Origin: Eudromia elegans
Lineage: Eukaryota > Chordata > Aves > Tinamiformes > Tinamidae
Direction of reading: 5' to 3'
Assembly (NCBI GenBank): GCA_003342815.1
Contig: PTEX01000205.1
Coordinates: 640,252-704,251 of the forward strand
DNA: 64,000 nt
Every line of letters starts with the position of its first letter. Position 1 is the first letter of the stretch. Of the stretch, positions 24,601 through 38,069 are shown one piece after another. Below the pieces are notes generated by a model. The model ran no database searches. It was not told the DNA's origin and saw only the letters and a program-made list of their open reading frames with translations. A program made the translations under genes and the position numbers.

Positions 24601-27600
24601 AGGAAACGTCCTTTGGCCATTTTCACAGGGATCTGTAGTGCCATCTGTAGGGGGGGACAGTTTGTGCTTGAGAAGTGTTTGTTGGATAGACAGAATTGAA
24701 GTTTCTGCTAACTCCACTGCAGATCTGTTCTGAGTCATTGAGAGAAATCTCCTGCAAACACCTCCCCTGCTTTAACAGTCAAAAAAACTCGGTATTGGCT
24801 GATCTGCTAATATGCTGTGCACTCCCTGTTGCCTTCCTGCTACTTTATGCTTACATCTGTAGGGATGTATTGCCCAGTATGAGTCTTTTTGTTAAGTATC
24901 TAGTGGTGTGATGCCTTGAGCTGCTACTCAGTCTTGGCCATTCTCAAATGGTACCTTTGCAATAGGGGAATGACGCTGAGTTCGCTGTGTGTTTTCATTC
25001 TTGAAATCCAGGCGGTTTGTATGAATAAGAGAACATAAGTCTCAAAGCTAAAAGCCTTCCAACAGCAGGCTGGTGGTCAGATTAGATGCAAGGAGAGGGA
25101 AAAAGAGAGACATGGTCAGTTCAAGATGTGCATACCAGCAATAAAAATATGGCATTTCTAATAGCTTCTTTCTTAAGTACTTCTGACTTCAAAACTGAAA
25201 GGACGATCGTCCCCCACAGGAAGTTTATTTAAAAATTTTATTTAACAGAAGGTGCAGGGAGGATGATCACAGTGATGCTGATGCTTGATCTCTACTGGGT
25301 CTTTGAAATGTCTCTTCGGAGGTGCCGAAGCTGGGCAAGGACCTACCCTTGCAAAGCACAGCTAAGCCTGCTTCTCTAGTTATACCTGTGGCAACTGAGA
25401 GATACAGGGTTTTTTCATGTAATATAAGAATAAATTAGCATTTAAATAACCATGTGTTCTGTCTTTCATTTGTGGTGGATGAAGAAATTAGACCTTTCAA
25501 GTGTGTGACTTATTTTCAAATGCTTTTATCACACATATAGGCACTATTTGCAGTTAAAGTCTGCAGAAACTGTGTGTTTGGCCTAGGGAATGCTTTAGCT
25601 TGTGCTGCTCCTCCTGAGCTCTTAGGCACTTGTGATCTGTACTCAGAAAAATGTGCATTGGTATTTGCTACAGACTCTTTGGCTGTACCGGTTTGTAAGT
25701 GTGATTTGTGTCTTTGTTCTCTGGGGACTTGGTGTCAGGATGGGCCCTGTTGGCTGGTGAATCAATTTTCACTCTTGGGAGTTAACATCCATGTGCTGCA
25801 GCTGGCGTTTTGCAGAAGTCTCACCTCGAGAGAGCTGGGCAGAGAGCTGCTAGAGTTGTCTCTCCTTTGAGTGTGTGTCTGTATTGAACTAGTTATAGGA
25901 GATGTTCCTGGCAGGGTGCTGGACTTTTGCCCAGCCACCAGAAGAAACTTTCCTTAGTGTCTCTTACCTTTTTGGGCTCTTGCACTTCAAGTGCTCTGTT
26001 TAGGATACATGTGTAAGTGGTTTTAACAGAGACTTGGGAAATTCAGGATGTCTTGCAGCAGTAAAAACTTCACCACTGTGTTCAGAGTAAAAATTGTTGC
26101 TAGGAAATATGAAGATAAGGAAAAATGCCTGTGGTTTGCCTTGAACATGCAAGGTAGCCTTGACCTAGCCTACCCTAGCCTGTAGATGAATTTGACTTTT
26201 GATGTTACAGCATGTGTGCAATAGCTGCTTTATTCTTGAGACTCGCATGGGTTGGCAGTATCTGTGTTAGTTGATGGGTTGATGTGTGGCAACACAGTTC
26301 CCAAGTGGAATGGGAAAAGAGTGTGAATGGAGTGCTGCAACAGGCATGCAGCAGTCTTGTGTGATGCTAAATTCAGTTTTATTGCGTCGGAAGATATACT
26401 GTGAAGCACAGTGTTTTGAGGGATAAAGAAGGAGAGAATATGCCCCATAGATCACTTGGACTTGATTTTAAAACTTGTTTTTTAAATCAAAAGGGAATAG
26501 GGAGAATGTTCCAGGTCCATCCCTACTTTGGTCTCGAGCTTGCTGATGCAATGTGTAATCCGTTTGGTTGGTGCTTGTTCTTGGGCTAGAATTGAAATGG
26601 TGCAGACAAGGTTTGAAGCACTTGACTGTTACCAGCTGTGCTAATCAGGCTGAGGGGAGAGACCCAGCACACACACGTTCTGCCTTGTCACGGCTTGAGA
26701 GCCTAACAAAAGGAGATGCAATTCTAGGTTAATTTCAGGCTCAAAATAGCATTTCTCTTGCAATATGCATTACCTTTTCTGTGTCACTTTCTTCTCTCCC
26801 TGTTCTACATGGAATATTCCATTCATTGCTGCCTCAGAAATCAGTTGTTTTGCACTTCGCAAATGCTGACATGACGTGAGAGGAGTAAGACTTGCTTGCG
26901 ACCATAACTATTTTTTTCAACAAGAGCTTCATTTTAGCAATTGTAACCACCTAAGAAAAGCTCGTCTGAGACTTCTGGCTGCAAAATAGTTTTGCTTTGC
27001 ATTTCATCAAATGATTTCGTGTGACTCTCGTGTGTTAGGTAATTCTGAAAGAGAAGTGTATGAAACAGAGTATGAGGAAGCCCTGAACTGGTATGGAATG
27101 AGATTTGGTATCTCTAGTAGGATATTTTCAAGGAGAGATTTAGATTATTTTCAGGCATAAGTGATCAAAATAGTTAAGCTTTCTTTTGAATATAAGCCTT
27201 CTTTTTTTAGATTATTCTTTTTCCTTTTTTTCCCTTCCCTCCACATTGTTTCTACCTCTGATTTAAATCCAAAGGGAGATGTGGCACAGACTGTACTGTT
27301 TTGGCTCCTGAACATACTTTTTTTCATTCTGCTGAGCTGATGTTCAGCTGCGATTGAAAATAAACATCTTAAATGTTTGGAAAAATACCTGCTATGCTGA
27401 AACAATGGATTGCTTATGCATTGTAACAACAAAGGTAAGATGATAAACCTTTTGATTAATGCCTGTGATTTTGAAAGTTCTTTTCGATTTTTTCTTTCTG
27501 TTTTTTCCTGCTAGTAATGAAAATATTGTGATATTTTTCTCGTGGTGATTTTTTAAAAAAAACAAACTTCAAACTGCACTGATTGCCAGAATAATTGCTG

Positions 27601-29739
27601 TAGTTGTTGCTAAGAGCAGCGTGGATGTTCATTCCTGTAAGAGCTAATTATGCTTTTAACGTTTGTCGAGGAGACTTTGCTCTGTAAAAATTCACTCTTT
27701 AAATGTGTTAAAATAGTAGTTTGCTTTTAAATCTGAAATGAAGGATTCCAAATGCTGGTTTGCGTAACGTATTTGAAGAAATGTCTGAAATAACCGTAAA
27801 AGAGGAAAAAGATGCATCTGGGGAAGTCCTGTTACGGATGGATATATTTGGATGTTCTGCCAACTTGATACACTGCTGCATAGTATTGTTAATTCTGTGC
27901 TAGGCTAAAGCTTTGTGCAGTACTGGTGATAATATAGTCCGCTTGTAATTGCTAAAGATAAAATGATTCATAGCCTGAAAGTAGATTAGCAGCATGTTTG
28001 TGAAATATACATAAAGGTGAGGTTTGTTTTTTTTGCAGGATTCTTTTCTGTAACTCATAAACTCTTCTGTTTCCTCCTTCCCTAGCTCTTCACATAGCTG
28101 TAAGTTTAAAAAAGAAAAAAAATCATTTAGCTACTTACACTTTTAGCACTTTTTGGGCATTTGGAAACACTTCATGCAAACATTCTCAAGAAGTGAAATA
28201 AAACTAAACCTCTCTGGGAAGATATTGTGAGTTTAGTGATAGCTTTAAAAAACCAAAGGTGCAGATGCTTGTGTGTATGAAAGAAGCTCAATGTCTAGTA
28301 CCATAAGCTAATTGTTTAGATAGTTGAATTCATCTTGTCTGTCACCAGGAAAAAAAATCTTTGTTGGTCATGCTCTTTTTCTGTAAGAGAAATGTCTTTT
28401 AAAACCCTAAGTTTAACTTCAGCTGCATTCATTTGGGGCATATTTGCCTTATTTCATTTGAAATACCTATAGTACCGTGAGAGCAGGAAAAGGAGAGAGC
28501 AGGATTCATTGCTCTATTTTGGTTATGTAAATATATACCTTGATTTTGTTAAGGAATATGTAACTTCAGATTTCTCTCATGCATTTATTTACTTTCCAGA
28601 GAGAATTTATATAGAAAATCATGCTGACAGAAAACGTGCTTTGTATAAAAAGGCATTCGTTTGTTTTTAGTATGGCCAGCTTGGTTGTATAAGCACTAAC
28701 GCTTAGGAGAGACTGTTCACAGTGTTGCTGCCTGGGAGGGTTAAAGCTGTTGATAGTGGAACTCTTAAAGGGACTATTTGTGTTGAATGTGTGTGTGCTT
28801 GCAGTGAAAAGGCTTTTTTTACTGTCATATATGAGTCTCCTTTTCTTGTGTAAAGGAAGGTATGTCTGCATGACACAGGTAAAGCAATTCGGAAATCAGC
28901 ATAGGAGAAATATGTAAGAAGGTTGAAAATAGGATTAAGTGCTGCCTTGACTTGTATGGAAGTCTTTCCAAAATAGTTATGTTGCTTTTCTTTTTGAGTA
29001 GCAAAGAAGAAACTGATGAATAAGGTGAATTATTTAATACATTTGAAAAGTCTTTTGGAATTTCAACTTCAATTTTGTTTTCAAAATGACATTTCAGCTT
29101 TATTCAGATTTATCTTGTTTACTTTAATTTGGAATAAAGACCTTTCCACTTAATGGCCAACATGTATATACTACTTTCTCTGCTATATTCTGAGGTTTAG
29201 TCATTTCACTGTATACTAATCTAGTGAAGGGAATTGATTAATGCAGTCTTTCCCTCCTTATGTGGGCACGCTTGCTTTGGTGTAGGTAGGCAAATTTGCA
29301 TCACTGCAACCATGGATACTATTAAGAGCATGCGTGTGGGCTGTGCCTACAGTAATGATTTTTATTTAAGTAACAGTCTTAAATGGGTACATGGCAATTA
29401 AAAATACAGAAATTTAAAATCCATAAATTCTTGCGGAAAACCATTTTTGAGCAGTCATTCCTAGTTTTCTTGTTCAGTAATGTATTTTCACAGAAATAGT
29501 TGAATTTAAAGATGTGATTTAACATTTCTACAAGTGATATTTCAAGTAAAATTGTGGTGCAAAAGACTGTTTTGAAACAAAAATGATACAAAATGATGAG
29601 GAGGAATCATGTTGTGTGAACTGTGCCTGAGCAATGTCTGTCTAGCCCATACCCTGTGTTTTGACACCTTGCTTAGTGTTAGTGTTAATTCAAAAGGTGA
29701 AGATAGGTCTGGCTAAAAACAGATGCTATGGGGATGCCA

Positions 29740-30060
29740 TATAAGAAAAGAGATTTTTCTCACCTCTCTTGACAACTTGTCCCAATACTTAATCATCCAC
29801 AGAGTTTAAAAACAGTTTTTCTTCATATGCATTTAGCTCCCTCCACTCCCCAAGCTTCCTCAGCCCTGTCCTGGTTGGAAAATTGTCTTTTGTTCTCCAG
29901 CTGTGCCCTATGATAAAGGGCCGAGCTTCGTCTTCTGGGTAATCTGCTGCTACATGGTGATATGTTGTGACCAGCTCTCCGTGCAGCTGCCTCTGCTCCA
30001 TGCTGAACCAGCCTGTGGCCTCATAAATTTTTGTAAAGTTATGCTTTTCATACATTCAGG
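29740..30060 (-). mobile_element. CR1-like LINE fragment (C-terminal end of ORF2), antisense
   Basis: On the minus strand a frame reads ATGWFSMEQRQLHGELVTTY followed by YPEDEARPF. This matches the layout of the CR1 ORF2 C-terminus (LFSLEKRRLRGDLI, then a Gly/Glu/Asp/Ala-rich turn). Further along, TATTGGGACAAGTTGTC and AGAGAGGTGAG resemble the near-terminal HWNRLPREV segment. It is diverged and truncated, and no intact terminus or target-site duplication is obvious. Confidence 0.55.
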
Positions 30061-30201
30061 GTCATCTTACTGCAGTAGTTTGATTCAAGAACTTGCTAGG
30101 CTAAGTGACTGCTGTCTATTTAGGACCCTTCGGTGACCGTCTCTTACATGGGCTTGTCCAGTCTAACCAGATGCCTGTAATACAGGGGACACATCTTGCA
30201 A

Positions 30202-30240
30202 TGCATATATATGCGCGTGTGTGTATATATATATATATTT
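30202..30240. repeat. Compound AT/GT dinucleotide microsatellite
   Basis: ATATAT, then GCGTGTGTGT, then an uninterrupted AT run. Likely length-polymorphic. Confidence 0.85.
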
Positions 30241-31099
30241 CTTTTATATACAGAGCACTTCCAGAACTAATGTTTGCACATGCTTTATTGCTCTTCCTAA
30301 ATTACTGCAAACCTGTAAGGTTATTTCATTGGTGAAAATCTTGAGGTTCAGGGTTCATTGAAATGTTGTTCAGTTCAGTTGCTAATCTGTTCCCCAGAAC
30401 CTGTCTGCCTGAGAAGATGGAGTTCTGAATTGTTAGAGTTAGTCTGGATGTTAGAATAAACTGCCTAGCTGGACTAGGTGCCTGATGTATTCATGGATTG
30501 TTTCATTAGATTTTAAAGCCTTTGTGTTTGAGCTCATAATTATATTTTCCCGTGCTTTAAAAGTAAAAGCTGCCAGTTAATGCCACCAATATGCACATGA
30601 TAAATGAGTTTGATCTTGTTGCATCAGTTTGGGATATACTTGATTAGGAATTGACTGAAGAGCTGATTTAAAAACCCTCAAATACCAGTATTTTCAACAG
30701 TAGAATTATAATAAGGCTTGTGCTCATCATATTCAGTAAATCGCATGGTGTGAGTATATTTAGGTTGGAGGAGGTGGTGAATATGGCTGTAGGAGACTGG
30801 AAAATAACTTTCTGAAATCAATCCCACAGTAGGATCGCTTTAAAGTTAATATGGGTCTTAAGAAGTATGTGAAGGAGGAACTATCTATCATGTAGCTTAT
30901 CTAGAGCTGCTTTGCACAGGGAACAACTGTAAGAATTCTGTGGGTAATGATCAGTTTCTTACATTTAAAAAAAGAACACTTGTATGTAGGAAAAAAAAAA
31001 TGACATGTAGTAATATCTTGTCTAGCTTTACTTGCTGGTAATACAGATGTAAGAAACTATTATATTGAAATTGCTCTGGTTACATATAAGTAGAAACAA

Positions 31100-31400
31100 A
31101 GAGTAATTTAGGATGCAGGAGTTCTTGGGGTGCCATGGCCCAGGGAGCAGTGCTGAATGGAGTTGAATTGAATCCCGCTGGCGACTGCTCCCTAGCCGGG
31201 TTCTCCAAGGTCGGTGTCGGGGCCAGTCTCTTTAATATGTTTATGTCCAATCTGGATGAGGGCATTGAGGGCACCTGCAGCAAACATGCAAATGACCCCA
31301 AACTGGGAGGGAGAGCTGATCTGCTTGAAAGCAGGAAGACTCTGCAGAGAAGTTGAGACAGGCTGCATTGATGGACTGAGAGCCTATTTCTCTTATTCTC
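31100..31400 (+). mobile_element. CR1-like LINE fragment (reverse-transcriptase core)
   Basis: The + strand frame reads GASLFNMFMSNLDEGIEG, then SKHANDPKLGGRADLLESRK and TLQR. This is a clear relic of the CR1 reverse transcriptase (GPVLFNIFINDLDEGIEC, SKFADDTKLGG, DLLEGRKALQRDLD). The catalytic F-A-D-D is degraded to H-A-N-D, so it is inactive. It sits in the sense orientation in DLG1 intron 3, about 1.1 kb from the antisense fragment at 29.7-30.1 kb. The two are separate insertions. Confidence 0.8.
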
Positions 31401-34400
31401 AATAGGTGGTTTAGTGTCTGATGTACCCAGCTGGTTTTATGTAAATTAAAAAAGTCGAGTGAATGGAAGAAGAGCATCAAGTGTGAGATATTATTTTTAA
31501 TTGGTTTAATTGGTGCATATACCTTGGAGATCACTGCAGTATTTCTGAGGAGGCAGAAAGATGCATTTTACATGGAGTTACCTAAAGGCAGCTCTGATTA
31601 CTGCCATAGGGCTGGAAGTCCTGCAGGACTGTTGAATATCAAGGTAGAGCCGGGCAGGAGGAGGCTGGAGATACTTGCCTGGACTATAGAGCAGAGAGGG
31701 GGGTTATTTTTCAAATTACTGAGGCAGGATAGTTTTCAAATGGCAGGGTAGTTCTCAAGTGGCAAGACGTTAACACAAGAACAAATAAGTCTGAAGAAAT
31801 TAAAGCTGAAAATTAAAAGGTTCCTTGCTGCTAAAATAATTGGTTCCATTAAAAGCTTTTCATACCACTAATATAGACAAAACCAGTTCCTTGTGTTGGA
31901 TCACTTTAAGAATAATTTATTAAGATTATTCATTAGGGGTTTAGCTTGTTTGTGAGAACTAGCAAAAAAATATGTCCTGCATTGCCTTATTTTAAAGGAG
32001 AATGCGCCTTCTATTTTGAGGGTTGAAATAGGGAAGTTAATTTCAAAATAATCATTTCAGCTTCCTAATTGAAGTCCTTGGCAATCTAGAAACTCTCACT
32101 TTTCCCCCCCTTACTTGAAATGTTCATTTATGTAATATTGGCACTGTAATCAAAAGGACCCTGTTCCCCAGTATGCTACAAACACCACCCTGAAATTCAG
32201 TTTTTGGCAGCAAGCTGGCTAATGAAGACAAACTTTGCAGTGATCAGCTTGTGTTTTCTCGAGTTTGGTGCTTGCTTTACTTCTGATGTTCTCATAATAC
32301 AAGAGATTTGGGCCAGGGTGTTTTTGCAGGCTCAGTAAACTGAACACTTTGCAGAAAGAGATGCGTTTTCCCGCAGGCTCCTTTGCGCTTTGGATCCTTC
32401 CTCGCTGGGAGCGAGGAGCTGAGTGCCGGCTGAGGATGGAGAGATGCTGCCCCCTGCCGCTCCTGGGCGCCTTTCTCCAGGAGCCGGGGCAGATCCATTG
32501 TCTTATGACTCTGTAGGGGGAAAAGAATCACTTAAATGGTCTAAAGTACTCGTAATCCTGTCAAAATCCATTTGATAATTTAGTATGGGACATGATTTTT
32601 CCCTTGCTACCAGAAGTCAGCTTCAGATATACCCAAAGAGTATCTGTTGGTGATCTTACTGCAGCAAAGGATGTCTCTTGTGCCTCTGCTCAAATGCTGA
32701 TGGTTTAGAGAAGGGAAGAAGAGGCAAGTGATTTGCATTTCCAAGCAGAAATGCTTGGAAAAATGTATCTTAAACCTCTAAACAGCTGGAGAGAGTTGAT
32801 GCTCACTTTGCTTCAGCAGTATTGTCTCTGCCCTAAGCATTTTTTTATTCCTCCTGGGCTCGTACTCATCCTACTGTCTGCAGTGGTCACATCCATCTCA
32901 GCAGAGCTACAATTCAGCCGTGTGTGTGTTCTCTCCTCTTGCTGTACAATCTGGCAGAGCAGCTCCTTGAACTTCCTGAGGTGTCTCCTGACCCAGTCCT
33001 CAAGGTTGCTGAGGGCCTGCAATTTTCGTGCCAACCATTTCTGCTAAGGGAGTTGTTTCTGTCAGGTAGCCTGGGCCCTTCACATCCTTTGTCTCTTCCT
33101 ATCTGCCTCCTCTGTGCCTTTTCACAAGTCTCTCTCAAACTTTTGGGTTTCCAAGAATATCCATGCGTGCCGATGGCCTCCAAACAGCCCTGTTGATTCC
33201 AGCCCAAGCAGCCGTGTTCCTTATCTGTTCTCAGTTAATAACAAAGTGTGAATGACTAATGCCCTTCCTGTCTAGACAGGACAGCCTTTTTAGCCATTTT
33301 CTCCAGCATTTTGAGATGGAGAAATGTGTAAGTCAGAAGGCAGGCTAGCAGATTCTTCTGTCCAGAAGGCTCGGAGTTGTCTTAACGGGTATTTTTCCAT
33401 TTAGTGGCTGAAAGTCCTGGCTTGGAAGTCTCTGAATATGCTAGAAGAAATACAGAGTGAGAATGTTTCCCTTTAAGCATAGAACCAGATTTGCGATGCA
33501 AAGACTTTTTAAAAATAGTTACCTTATAAAACTTAGGGATAGTCCTCTCTGTGCAGAAATGTATGGCAGGTGCATCAGTGGGATATTACTGCTGCCTGAG
33601 TTCTGTCTTCCTCTCAGTAAACTGCTTTTTGGTAATTGAACCGCTGTCTTTACTGTTTGTAAGGCAGTGGATATCTGATTTGTGTTTGTCTTAGGAATAA
33701 CCCTCTTGCTCTAGGCAGCAGAGAGAAAAACACCCTATTGAACATTTCACCTCTCCCATTTAAGAAGCCTCTGCTCTCAATGTGCTGTGTCAAAGCCCTG
33801 GGTAGAAACACGCCGAGGTGCCATCTTTCTGGATATTGTATGAGGGAAGGGTGGACAGGTATTGAAATGAATTTGGAGCAGGATGAAATTTCACAAGATA
33901 AACATGTTCTGTTTGTATATTCACCCTAGTTTTTATTCGCTTGTAGACTTATGGGCTGTTGTTTTCCAGGGAAAGCACAGTTGCTTGATTGATAGTCCCT
34001 AAGAGCTGTTTTTCTTGGCCATGTTGCACAGAGCTTTTAAAAAGTGGTTCACTCTTGAAAAGTGCTGCTCCAAAAGGAGCTCTTGTCTTTCAAAAGATAA
34101 AACAGAATGACTAAGATTATGAGCAATCCTTCAATTGCTGAAGAGCGTGTGAACATCCTTCAGTCTTCAATAACCCTTTAGAAGACGTTACCTTCCTCCT
34201 CCCTCTGCCCCCCGCAGATGAATCTTGCATGACAGACTGAATCAGCCCAGCCTTCTGTCTCAATCTTAGGAATGGATCCGTCCAGGAAGCTGCCATGAGA
34301 GGGGATGAGTGTAGCCTGCCCAGCCCCAGTCCTCCACGAGGAACTGGAGGCAGGGGTTTTAGGGTCTTTAGTTGCTTTAGCTTTAGTGTTCTTAATGCTC

Positions 34401-36310
34401 CTCTCTGAGAGCTGCTGGTTGCTGCTTATCTAAGTTCAGCCAGACTTGGAGTTATGAAGAGGCAAGGGAGGGGCTGGACTGGGACAGGACCCTTGAATGC
34501 TCTGGTGAAATAAAACTCCTTTTCCTTTGAATTCCCATTTTGAATTCCTGGGAGCTCTGTCCTGTACTAATTGTTGAGAAGGTCTGTTTTTGTCAAGTTT
34601 TGTTCCTGAATACTCTTGGGTCTATTTTGCATTTCCTGTGTTGAAACTTGATTATTTTAACATGTAAAGTACATGATAGCACAGACAGCTCCTGCTCTTT
34701 CTGATATGGCAGTGTTTTTTCTCTTGCTTGGCACTGGACAGAGCTCCAAGAGCAAGATGAGATAAATGCTCCTGGTAATGGTGGCTCAGTGGGGAAGAGG
34801 AGCGTTCCCATCTGGTTTTGACTTCACTTACCTTGTCCTTTTTTTTTTCTCCTGTGTTCAACAAATGCTAACTTGCATTAAAGCAGGAAAAGTTACTCAA
34901 CTCCTTGTGGTTCTTGAGAGGACAAAAAGGTGCTATTGCTGGATGTGTGAGTGGATTTCACTGAGGTTTGAAACCTTGGAGGGGGCAACAGAACTCTGAA
35001 TTTGTGGTAAAAATCTGAGCCCACAATATTTTTTTAAAAGTTTTTAATTTTTTTATAAGTTTTCAAGAGCTTGAAGTTTCTCTGTGGCTTATAGCTTTCT
35101 CAGTATAGTAGGCATACAGTATTTGATAATATACCTCTTCTTAAAGTTATATGTTGCTTGGTTAACCGTCATTATAATGATGCCATTAAAATGTCTGCCC
35201 TAAGGATGACCAGATATGAGGGACAAAATTACTACTTAATCCAGATCAGCTATGTTATACCAAAGGGGACCCATCCTACCAGGCCTCACAGCTGGCTGAA
35301 AATGGCTGTAGCTGTGGGTGATTTTTTTTTTCTCACCGACTTTCACTGCTTAAGATGTGAAATATATTTTTTTTTTCTGTGAGTGATTAAATGCTTTTTC
35401 ATGTTCTAAAGCATAAAGTCAAACTTCAGTTTGATGGAAAATGAATAAATATGGAGGTCTTTCTTTAGGGTTCTTGAATAGATTCTTAAATATCCTGATG
35501 TGTTTTTTCTCTGAAATGATAAAAGTTTTTTAAAATGTGCAGTTGAACATTTTGTTCCTATCTAGAAGCCTTCGGCGAATACATTTGTTTTGCAAAAGTG
35601 GGATTGTCACTAGAGTAAAACTCTAGATTTAGTCAGTGAACTACACAGGAACGTATTTGAAATTGTCAAGCTTAAATGCTGTATTTTGTAACCATGAACA
35701 TGGTGAGATGTGATACTCCCAAGTTCTGTCTTTGTATAAAGGTCAGGACAGTTTTGCAGTGTAACCATTTTATTTGTTTACAGCTGCAAAAATATGGCTG
35801 AAAGATTCAGATGTTTTAAATGGTCTCCATCAACAATATAGCTGTGATTGCCTGAAGTTACTTGAGCTTTCTCTTCTGTTTTATCTCTTAGTGGAGGAGT
35901 CCTTTGTGGATGCGTTCACCATATTTTCCTCTGAGTGATTCTTCTGTGCCCGTGGCACATTAGAGCTTATACTTTGTGCATGGCGCGGAGCTATTTCTGC
36001 AGCAGTCGGAAGCTGCTTTTTGGCTCCCTGCCTTTATTTGTTGTCATGAGATTGCCATGTACTCGCCTGTTTGCTTCTGCAAGGAGTGACACTGTTGGGA
36101 GGTGATTGGAGCTATGGCAGAGCCGCCTTGTCCGCCTGTAGGCGCAGGAAGGGGTTTGGGGATGGGAAGATCCCAGGGTCTGCGCCGTGTCTTTCCCTTC
36201 TGTATTTTGTTCCATTTTTTGAGCGCTGTTTGAGTATGTGCTTAGGTCTGTGCTGCCCTATTTCTTCAGACAAAAGCCTGTATAATGCAACTCCAGCTGC
36301 AGAAAAATAG

Positions 36311-36328
36311 TTTTTTTTTTTTTTTTTT
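36311..36328. repeat. Poly-T tract
   Basis: An uninterrupted run of about 18 T followed by a pyrimidine-rich tail. Similar long T runs occur at 40328-40342 and 56768-56785. Confidence 0.9.
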
Positions 36329-36631
36329 CTTCTAGAGGTTCCTCCTCATTTTATTATACTTTACCCTTGAATTTGAATGTCTTTGCAGGTAAAACTTAAT
36401 GTAGCTGAACTTGGCCGGTGTCCATCTTTCCTCCACTGCCTTGTGGTACCTGTCTGTCATCTTTGGCTCTGTTCCATGATGTTTAACCTGAACATTTGTG
36501 ACTTTTCTCTTTGGTCCTGCCCCTGTTGCTGTTCTCCTGGGCAGGCAATGCCCTCCTGGAGCAAACCAGGTCTAGGGCCATTTGCTGAGCAAGTGTAAGG
36601 TGTGGCTCAAAGTGGGAAGAAAACTACACTT

Positions 36632-36699
36632 ATTTGCATGGAAATGCTGTCCTCTCCAGGCTGTGCATCCTCTACCAAGAAAGAGGCCTTCATGCAAAT
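36632..36699. promoter_or_regulatory. Inverted pair of octamer motifs
   Basis: ATTTGCAT at 36632-36639 and its reverse complement ATGCAAAT at 36692-36699, both exact POU/OCT octamers, lie about 1.2 kb upstream of the alpha-type exon. Neuronal POU factors bind this sequence. A functional link is inference. Confidence 0.3.
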
Positions 36700-37499
36700 G
36701 AAGTTTATTTTGAGGTTTACTGTGGGCTGAGCTATTCTCCCCCCCCTCGACTTCTTGTCTTAGTTTTGGCTTCCTCAATCTGCACGTTTATATAAAGATG
36801 ATTTGTGTAAGTTATGAAGCTGGTTCTGGTGCTGTGAGTGAGCTTGCTACTCCTGCGTTGCATTAAATCCACGTTATGTTAAACTTCCTACCCAAACAAG
36901 CTTCTTGGGTTAACCCCACAAGTAAAAGGAGGTGATGATAGGGGCAGCAGGCTGTTCGAAGTGTGTATATTCAATATAACTAAGAAATTGATGTGATATG
37001 GATCAATATGAGATTCTGCATGGTATTCCACTGAAAGGTTTGCTGGAAGGACATGTTTGAGAGTAAAATGTGCTGTGTGATACGCTTTGATGTGTTAAAA
37101 CCTCTATTTTTGCTCTAGGGGATTTGCAACTTACATATTATACTGCTTTTTATTTATTTTTACAACAGTGCCTGCTCAAAACATTTTTTGAATAAGAATT
37201 TTGTATTTTAGAGACTTGCTGGCATACAATGAAAATATCTTTGGGCAACTGACTCTGTGTCTTCAGTCTTAAAGACCTTTTTTCCTGTTTCTTTTTTTCC
37301 TTTCCCCCCCCTATGATCTGCCGTGCTCTGCGAGCAGCTCTGTTGCCTGAGATGAAGCCCTTGCACAAGAGCTCCTCCTAAGCACCCAGATGCAGCGATG
37401 CAGAGGCCGGATTATTCCTGCTTTCCTGGAGACTTGGGGGGAGGGAAGCGTGCGTGAGGGCTGCAGTGTGGCGTTCCAGGCTGGTGACACTGGTGAAAC

Positions 37500-37960
37500 C
37501 CATGCGTTTCCGCAGCTCGCTCTGTGTTTCCAGGGCAGAGCACGGGGGTGGCCGGGCACTTGGAGCCTCCCCCGCCGGGGAGGTGCCGGGCCCCGCTGCG
37601 CTTGCCAGGCTCCAGGCCGGCCATCACCGGCCCCGCCGCCGCCGTTGGTCGCGGCGCCCTCGCGGCGGCTCCGCGGGGGTCCCCGGCGGGAGGAGGAGCC
37701 GCCGCCGCCGCGGGAGGGGGGCCGGGGGAGGAGCCCGCCCCGCCGGGGCCGCGCGCGGTGTCGCCTCCTGCCGCCGGCCCCAGCGCCGCGCGCCTCGCTC
37801 CGGGTTTCGCTGCTTTTGATGGACACGCTCTTCGTTCTTGCGCGTTTTCCAATGGGAAGCTTTATTATCACTGTTCTTAACCCCTGAAGGAGCCCTCTTC
37901 TTCATGTAAAGGCTGATTGAGCGCCATGGAGCTGGATTAAATGTCCAAGCCGGGCGGCAA
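37500..37960 (+). promoter_or_regulatory. DLG1: Intragenic CpG-island promoter of alpha-type DLG1 transcripts
   Basis: GC and CpG density rise abruptly inside an AT-rich intron, peaking at about 37550-37800 with CCGCCGCCG-type runs, and fall again after 38050. A CCAAT box lies at 37849-37853. No TATA box is evident. The island ends just before an exon that encodes the Cys-x-Cys N-terminus and splices in frame to the shared KYRYQDED exon, so it is most simply the promoter of the SAP97 alpha form. Large open frames on both strands (37311-37887) are by-products of GC-rich composition. Confidence 0.75.
37926..37940 (+). other. Five-codon upstream ORF abutting an in-frame ATG
   Basis: ATG GAG CTG GAT TAA (Met-Glu-Leu-Asp-stop). 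Its stop codon is followed with no gap by the next ATG at 37941, in the same frame as the alpha-type coding sequence. The start has G at -3 and G at +4, a good context. If the transcript begins upstream of it, this uORF could reduce initiation at 37941 and favour a later ATG. Confidence 0.5.
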
Positions 37961-38069
37961 GCAGCGGGTACAGAGGCATTTCTCTGCAATCTCAGTCGCG
38001 GATCGATTGAGGTGCCCGGGCTCCGGAAAGATGTCACCGAGCATCAAAAACTTGGATTGCTTCTCGCCG

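Noticed and set aside
32813-33207. Overlapping minus-strand frames with a helical, charged look (VRRHLRKFKELLCQIVQQEE)
   Set aside because: Possibly a decayed repeat-derived ORF, but I could not match it to a family with any confidence.
36377-36388. ATG TCT TTG CAG before GTAAAA, a four-codon phase-0 mini exon
   Set aside because: Too short, with a weak donor and no promoter. Chance is the better explanation.
37311-37887. Large open frames on both strands in the second CpG island (up to 186 codons)
   Set aside because: Pro/Arg/Ala/Gly-rich in every frame, no domain and no suitable splice sites. They are a composition effect.
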